A stretch of DNA of 32,388 nucleotides, from assembly GCA_023266895.1 (NCBI GenBank), contig JAHFOI010000010.1, positions 1-32,388 on the forward strand, in the 5' to 3' direction. Within the stretch, counting starts at the first letter, position 1; each line of letters starts with the position of its first letter. Shown piece by piece: positions 30,184-32,388 of this stretch. A program made the translations under genes and the position numbers. This DNA comes from Candidatus Woesearchaeota archaeon (GTDB lineage Archaea > Nanobdellota > Nanobdellia > Woesearchaeales > ARS49). The notes under the pieces were generated by a model, which saw only the letters and a program-made list of their open reading frames with translations, ran no database searches and was not told where the DNA came from.

Positions 30184-30931
30184 CTCGTTGCACAGCAATA
30201 CTATGCAAGAAAACATGCTAAATAATACTCCTCATACTGTTAATGGTAAAAATAATGATTCTCACAATGTCCTTGCGCTTGCAGGAAAAGGAGGTGTAGG
30301 AAAAAGCACTATTGCAGTAAATCTTGCACTTGCAATGACGCATGCAGGAGCATCAACAATTCTCCTTGACACAAATATCACGAGCCCAAGCATGAGCCAA
30401 CTCCTCGGAAGCACACACCTGCCTCACACAATTCAAGAAGTGCTTGCAAACAAATGCACACCCCAGCAGGCACTCTACCAGCACCCCACAGGACTACGAT
30501 TTGTACCTGCAAGTATAGCAGCAGAACACGCGCACACACAACTCACACGCCTTCCTGCATTATTACGACACTATCAAACACAAGCGCAGACACTTATATT
30601 AGACGGACCAGCAGGATTTGGCACAGATGCACAAACAGTGTTGGGCAATGCCACAAATAACCTCATTGTTGTTACACCAGACAGGCTAAGCATTACTGAA
30701 GGACTACGCTTACGCCATGCATGCCCAAATGTACGAGGCATGATAGTCAATAAAACAACAACAGAAACACTTTCTGAAAAATTCCTTCTCGCACCCATCC
30801 TTGCAACACTGCCTGAAGAACACATGCTCCAGCACGCAGCACGACTTGGACAACCATTTAATCACATATCACCCGCAACCCTTTTTGCCACACAAATCGC
30901 AGCACTCGCACAACAGTGCCTAAGACTCTGA
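30170..30931 (+). CDS. MinD/ParA-like P-loop ATPase
   Basis: 253 residues from ATG 30170 (TTG 30161 is possible). The deviant Walker A is AGKGGVGKST near residue 40; the switch region ILLDTNITSPSMSQLLG has Asn where most MinD show ADIxxGN; Walker B-like TLILDGPAGFG; and VVTPDRLSITEGLRL is the usual MinD strand-helix. These ATPases position proteins or plasmids by dimerising on membranes or DNA. The first ~35 residues are Asn-rich and probably disordered. No C-terminal amphipathic membrane helix of the E. coli MinD type is evident. The preceding unknown gene overlaps it by 14 bases. Confidence 0.85.
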   Translation: MNNNNSLHSNTMQENMLNNTPHTVNGKNNDSHNVLALAGKGGVGKSTIAVNLALAMTHAGASTILLDTNITSPSMSQLLGSTHLPHTIQEVLANKCTPQQALYQHPTGLRFVPASIAAEHAHTQLTRLPALLRHYQTQAQTLILDGPAGFGTDAQTVLGNATNNLIVVTPDRLSITEGLRLRHACPNVRGMIVNKTTTETLSEKFLLAPILATLPEEHMLQHAARLGQPFNHISPATLFATQIAALAQQCLRL

Positions 30932-31030
30932 GTAATTATTGCAATAAAGTCCTATTCTGCACCTCAAGACAAGAGAGCATTCCTACTGTCTTTGCAGTCT
31001 TGCTCAAAAACATACTATTTTATTTTTTTG

Positions 31031-31129
31031 ATCGCGCAAAAAGCGTTTTATTTGCTTTTTCTTTTCGTATCTCGTCAATAAGCTTGGCATGCAAAAACGA
31101 CTTTTTATTATTTTGCAATCGCGCAAAAA
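31031..31129 (+). repeat. Direct repeat ATCGCGCAAAAA in the gap before the RelA-like gene
   Basis: The gap 30932-31167 holds no supported gene and is T-rich. ATCGCGCAAAAA occurs at 31031-31042 and again at 31118-31129; a related GCAAAAACG is at 31091-31099. These could bind a regulator of the downstream gene. Confidence 0.45.
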
Positions 31130-31136
31130 CAAAAAG

Positions 31137-31145
31137 ATTTAAATA
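31137..31145 (+). promoter_or_regulatory. TATA box for the RelA/SpoT-domain gene
   Basis: ATTTAAATA is centred 27 bases before ATG 31168 and decides that start over longer upstream frames. Confidence 0.6.
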
Positions 31146-31167
31146 CGTTCCTTACTTTGTTGCTCGT

Positions 31168-32244
31168 ATGAACTGGATAAAGCCGCAATATATGAAATCA
31201 GAAGTAAACCGTGCTGGAAAGATCTTAATCAGTGAAAATGCTTCTGAAGAAGATAAAGAAAATTCAATGAAAATATTGGATAATTGGCGTGCAAGCCACA
31301 GCTATCCAATGCAAGTATTTAAAAAAAGACTAAAAATATCTGCAGAAGCTATAGATAAGAAATCTTTTACTGTGCAACGTTTAAAACGCGTTCCCGCGAT
31401 TTTATCAAAATTGGAAAGATCGTATGATGGGCGTCCGCCGACCATGAATCTTTGGCAAATGCAGGACATAGGTGGTTGTAGAGCTATCTTGCCATCATTT
31501 GCTAGTGTTAAACAGTTATACGAAACGTATTATGTCAAAAGTGGTTTCAAACACAAAAAAGTTGGAGTTAAAGATTACATAACGTATCCGAAAAAAGATG
31601 GCTACAGAAGCATACATGTTATTTATGAATACAGAAGTGACAAAAATAAGAAAGAATTTAATGGATTGCGAGTAGAGCTTCAAATAAGATCAAAACTTCA
31701 GCATCTTTGGGCAACCGCAATTGAAACAGTCGGTTTTTTTACACGACAAGCGCTCAAATCAAATGAAGGAGAAAAAGAATGGTTAGACTTTTTTAAATTA
31801 CTTGGTTCTGCTTTTGCTTTTAAGGAGGGCTGTCCTCTTGTTCCAGGGACTCCACTAGAGAAGAATGCTCTTCACTATCAAATAATTCAAAAAGAGAAAG
31901 AATTAAGTGTGATGAATAAAATGTTCGCATGGACAAACGCAATAGAATTATTTCAAAAAGAAGTTCAGTCTAAGAAAAAAGCACGCTTTTTTTTGTTAGA
32001 ACTGGACATTTTAGGAATGAAAGTGAACATCAAATCATACACTAAAGAAGAGGAAAATAAAGCGATTATTGACTACTCTTTTCTGGAAAAAAGACATGCT
32101 GGTCAAAAAGATTATGATGTAGTTCTTGTTGGAGCAGATAAAATTGGAGATCTGAAAAAAGCATATCCTAATTACTTTGTTGATACAAAGGAATTTCTCA
32201 ATGAGGTAAAGAAGATAGTGGGCCAGGCAAATGGTAGTGCATAG
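31168..32244 (+). CDS. RelA/SpoT-domain nucleotidyltransferase, single-domain (p)ppGpp synthetase-like protein
   Basis: 358 residues from ATG 31168. Residues ~65-190 form the RelA/SpoT synthetase fold: MQDIGGCRAI (D100, R105), PKKDGYRSIHVIYEY (Y146-H150), and VELQIRSKLQHLWATAIETV with E170 and Q172 at the catalytic Glu region. The lead-in MNWIKPQYMKSEVNRAG and the C-terminal half (GSAFAFKEGCPLVPGTPLEK; AYPNYFVDTKEFL) match a large bacterial family of ~350-400-aa proteins as I recall it. There is no HD hydrolase domain, TGS or ACT. Such stand-alone synthetases make ppGpp-like alarmones or, in toxSAS members, modify tRNA or ATP. Codon use is T-rich and unlike neighbours, suggesting transfer from bacteria. 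Confidence 0.85.
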   Translation: MNWIKPQYMKSEVNRAGKILISENASEEDKENSMKILDNWRASHSYPMQVFKKRLKISAEAIDKKSFTVQRLKRVPAILSKLERSYDGRPPTMNLWQMQDIGGCRAILPSFASVKQLYETYYVKSGFKHKKVGVKDYITYPKKDGYRSIHVIYEYRSDKNKKEFNGLRVELQIRSKLQHLWATAIETVGFFTRQALKSNEGEKEWLDFFKLLGSAFAFKEGCPLVPGTPLEKNALHYQIIQKEKELSVMNKMFAWTNAIELFQKEVQSKKKARFFLLELDILGMKVNIKSYTKEEENKAIIDYSFLEKRHAGQKDYDVVLVGADKIGDLKKAYPNYFVDTKEFLNEVKKIVGQANGSA

Positions 32245-32249
32245 AAATC

Positions 32250-32257
32250 TTTATACA
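32250..32257 (+). promoter_or_regulatory. TATA box for the final gene
   Basis: TTTATACA-type box; transcription would start near 32280, about 12 bases before ATG 32292. Confidence 0.5.
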
Positions 32258-32291
32258 CTACCTATTGTCATACATCTCTAAAGATGATCAT

Positions 32292-32388
32292 ATGAACCAA
32301 CAAAACTCATTCAAAACACCCCTGGTGGTATTTCTTGACAGAGCAGTATATTGGACAGGCATAGGCATGGCAATTATTGCAAACTTTT
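32292..32388 (+). CDS. Membrane protein, N-terminal fragment (cut by the window end)
   Basis: Only 32 residues are visible, from ATG 32292 (the ATG at 32284 meets a stop after three codons). A polar start MNQQNSFKTP is followed by LVVFLDRAVYWTGIGMAIIANF, the beginning of a hydrophobic, probably transmembrane segment. No family can be assigned from this. Confidence 0.5.
   Translation, partial: MNQQNSFKTPLVVFLDRAVYWTGIGMAIIANF

Noticed and set aside
30916-31167. Upstream extension of the RelA/SpoT-domain protein by 84 residues
   Set aside because: The added sequence is T-rich and overlaps the MinD gene end, while a TATA box sits 27 bases before ATG 31168 and the family starts there.
1-32388. 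CRISPR array or Cas genes
   Set aside because: No regularly spaced repeat with unique spacers was seen, and no Cas-like protein; the direct repeats found occur only two or three times.

Overview
The window reads as a piece of a small-genome archaeal chromosome, most likely DPANN and Woesearchaeota-like; the phylum is inferred, the domain is well supported. Archaeal marks are a Sec61-beta gene, an archaeal NAC gene, archaeal Elp3, an RNase P RNA with a TATA box at the right distance, a tRNA-Gly with an intron at 37/38, an A1:U72 initiator tRNA, and TATA-like boxes centred about 26 bases before start codons, which implies many leaderless mRNAs. Bacterial-type genes are mixed in: GyrA, ScpB, DsbB and a RelA/SpoT-domain protein. 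Genes are tightly packed and often overlap by 1-30 bases.

Layout. 1-1.4 kb: the end of an HtrA-like protease and a DHH phosphoesterase. 1.4-2.0 kb: GNAT acetyltransferase abutting an intron-containing tRNA-Gly. 2.0-3.4 kb: a decayed coding stretch and an unrecognised gene. 3.5-6.1 kb: pilin-like membrane protein, Elp3, and a protein with two internal repeats. 6.2-10.3 kb: two VapBC-type PIN toxin-antitoxin pairs on the minus strand flanking an RNA m5C methyltransferase and a fused UMP synthase (OPRT-OMPDC). 10.35-11.7 kb: a cutA pseudogene with three in-frame stops behind a 2-hydroxyacid dehydrogenase. 11.8-13.7 kb: a caspase/legumain-like lipoprotein, an ACT-domain protein and an S30AE/HPF-like protein. 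13.7-16.6 kb: initiator tRNA-Met, a PH-domain membrane protein, tRNA-Ser(GCU) with a duplicated 3' end, DsbB and two CDP-alcohol phosphatidyltransferase family genes.

16.6-19.5 kb is a minus-strand operon: an unknown 185-aa protein, ScpB, CysS. 19.7-20.8 kb holds three adjacent genes for small helical proteins, at least two sharing a gap-free module; this is the best candidate for an undescribed complex. 20.9-22.6 kb has two unknown genes, then two nested hairpins before gyrA and a THUMP methyltransferase. 26.6-28.0 kb is accessory: a DNA-binding-like protein with a 15-residue tandem repeat preceded by palindromes, then an MNT-HEPN pair. 28.0-28.5 kb is decayed sequence.

28.5-31 kb is core again: a 34-aa zinc ribbon, RNase P RNA, Sec61-beta, NAC, an unknown helical protein and a MinD-like ATPase. 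A T-rich, probably transferred RelA/SpoT-domain gene follows, and a membrane protein starts at the window's end.

The core genes handle tRNA modification and processing (Elp3, NSUN, THUMP methyltransferase, RNase P, CysS), protein export and folding (Sec61-beta, NAC, HtrA, DsbB), and chromosome topology (GyrA, ScpB). Toxin-like modules sit between them.
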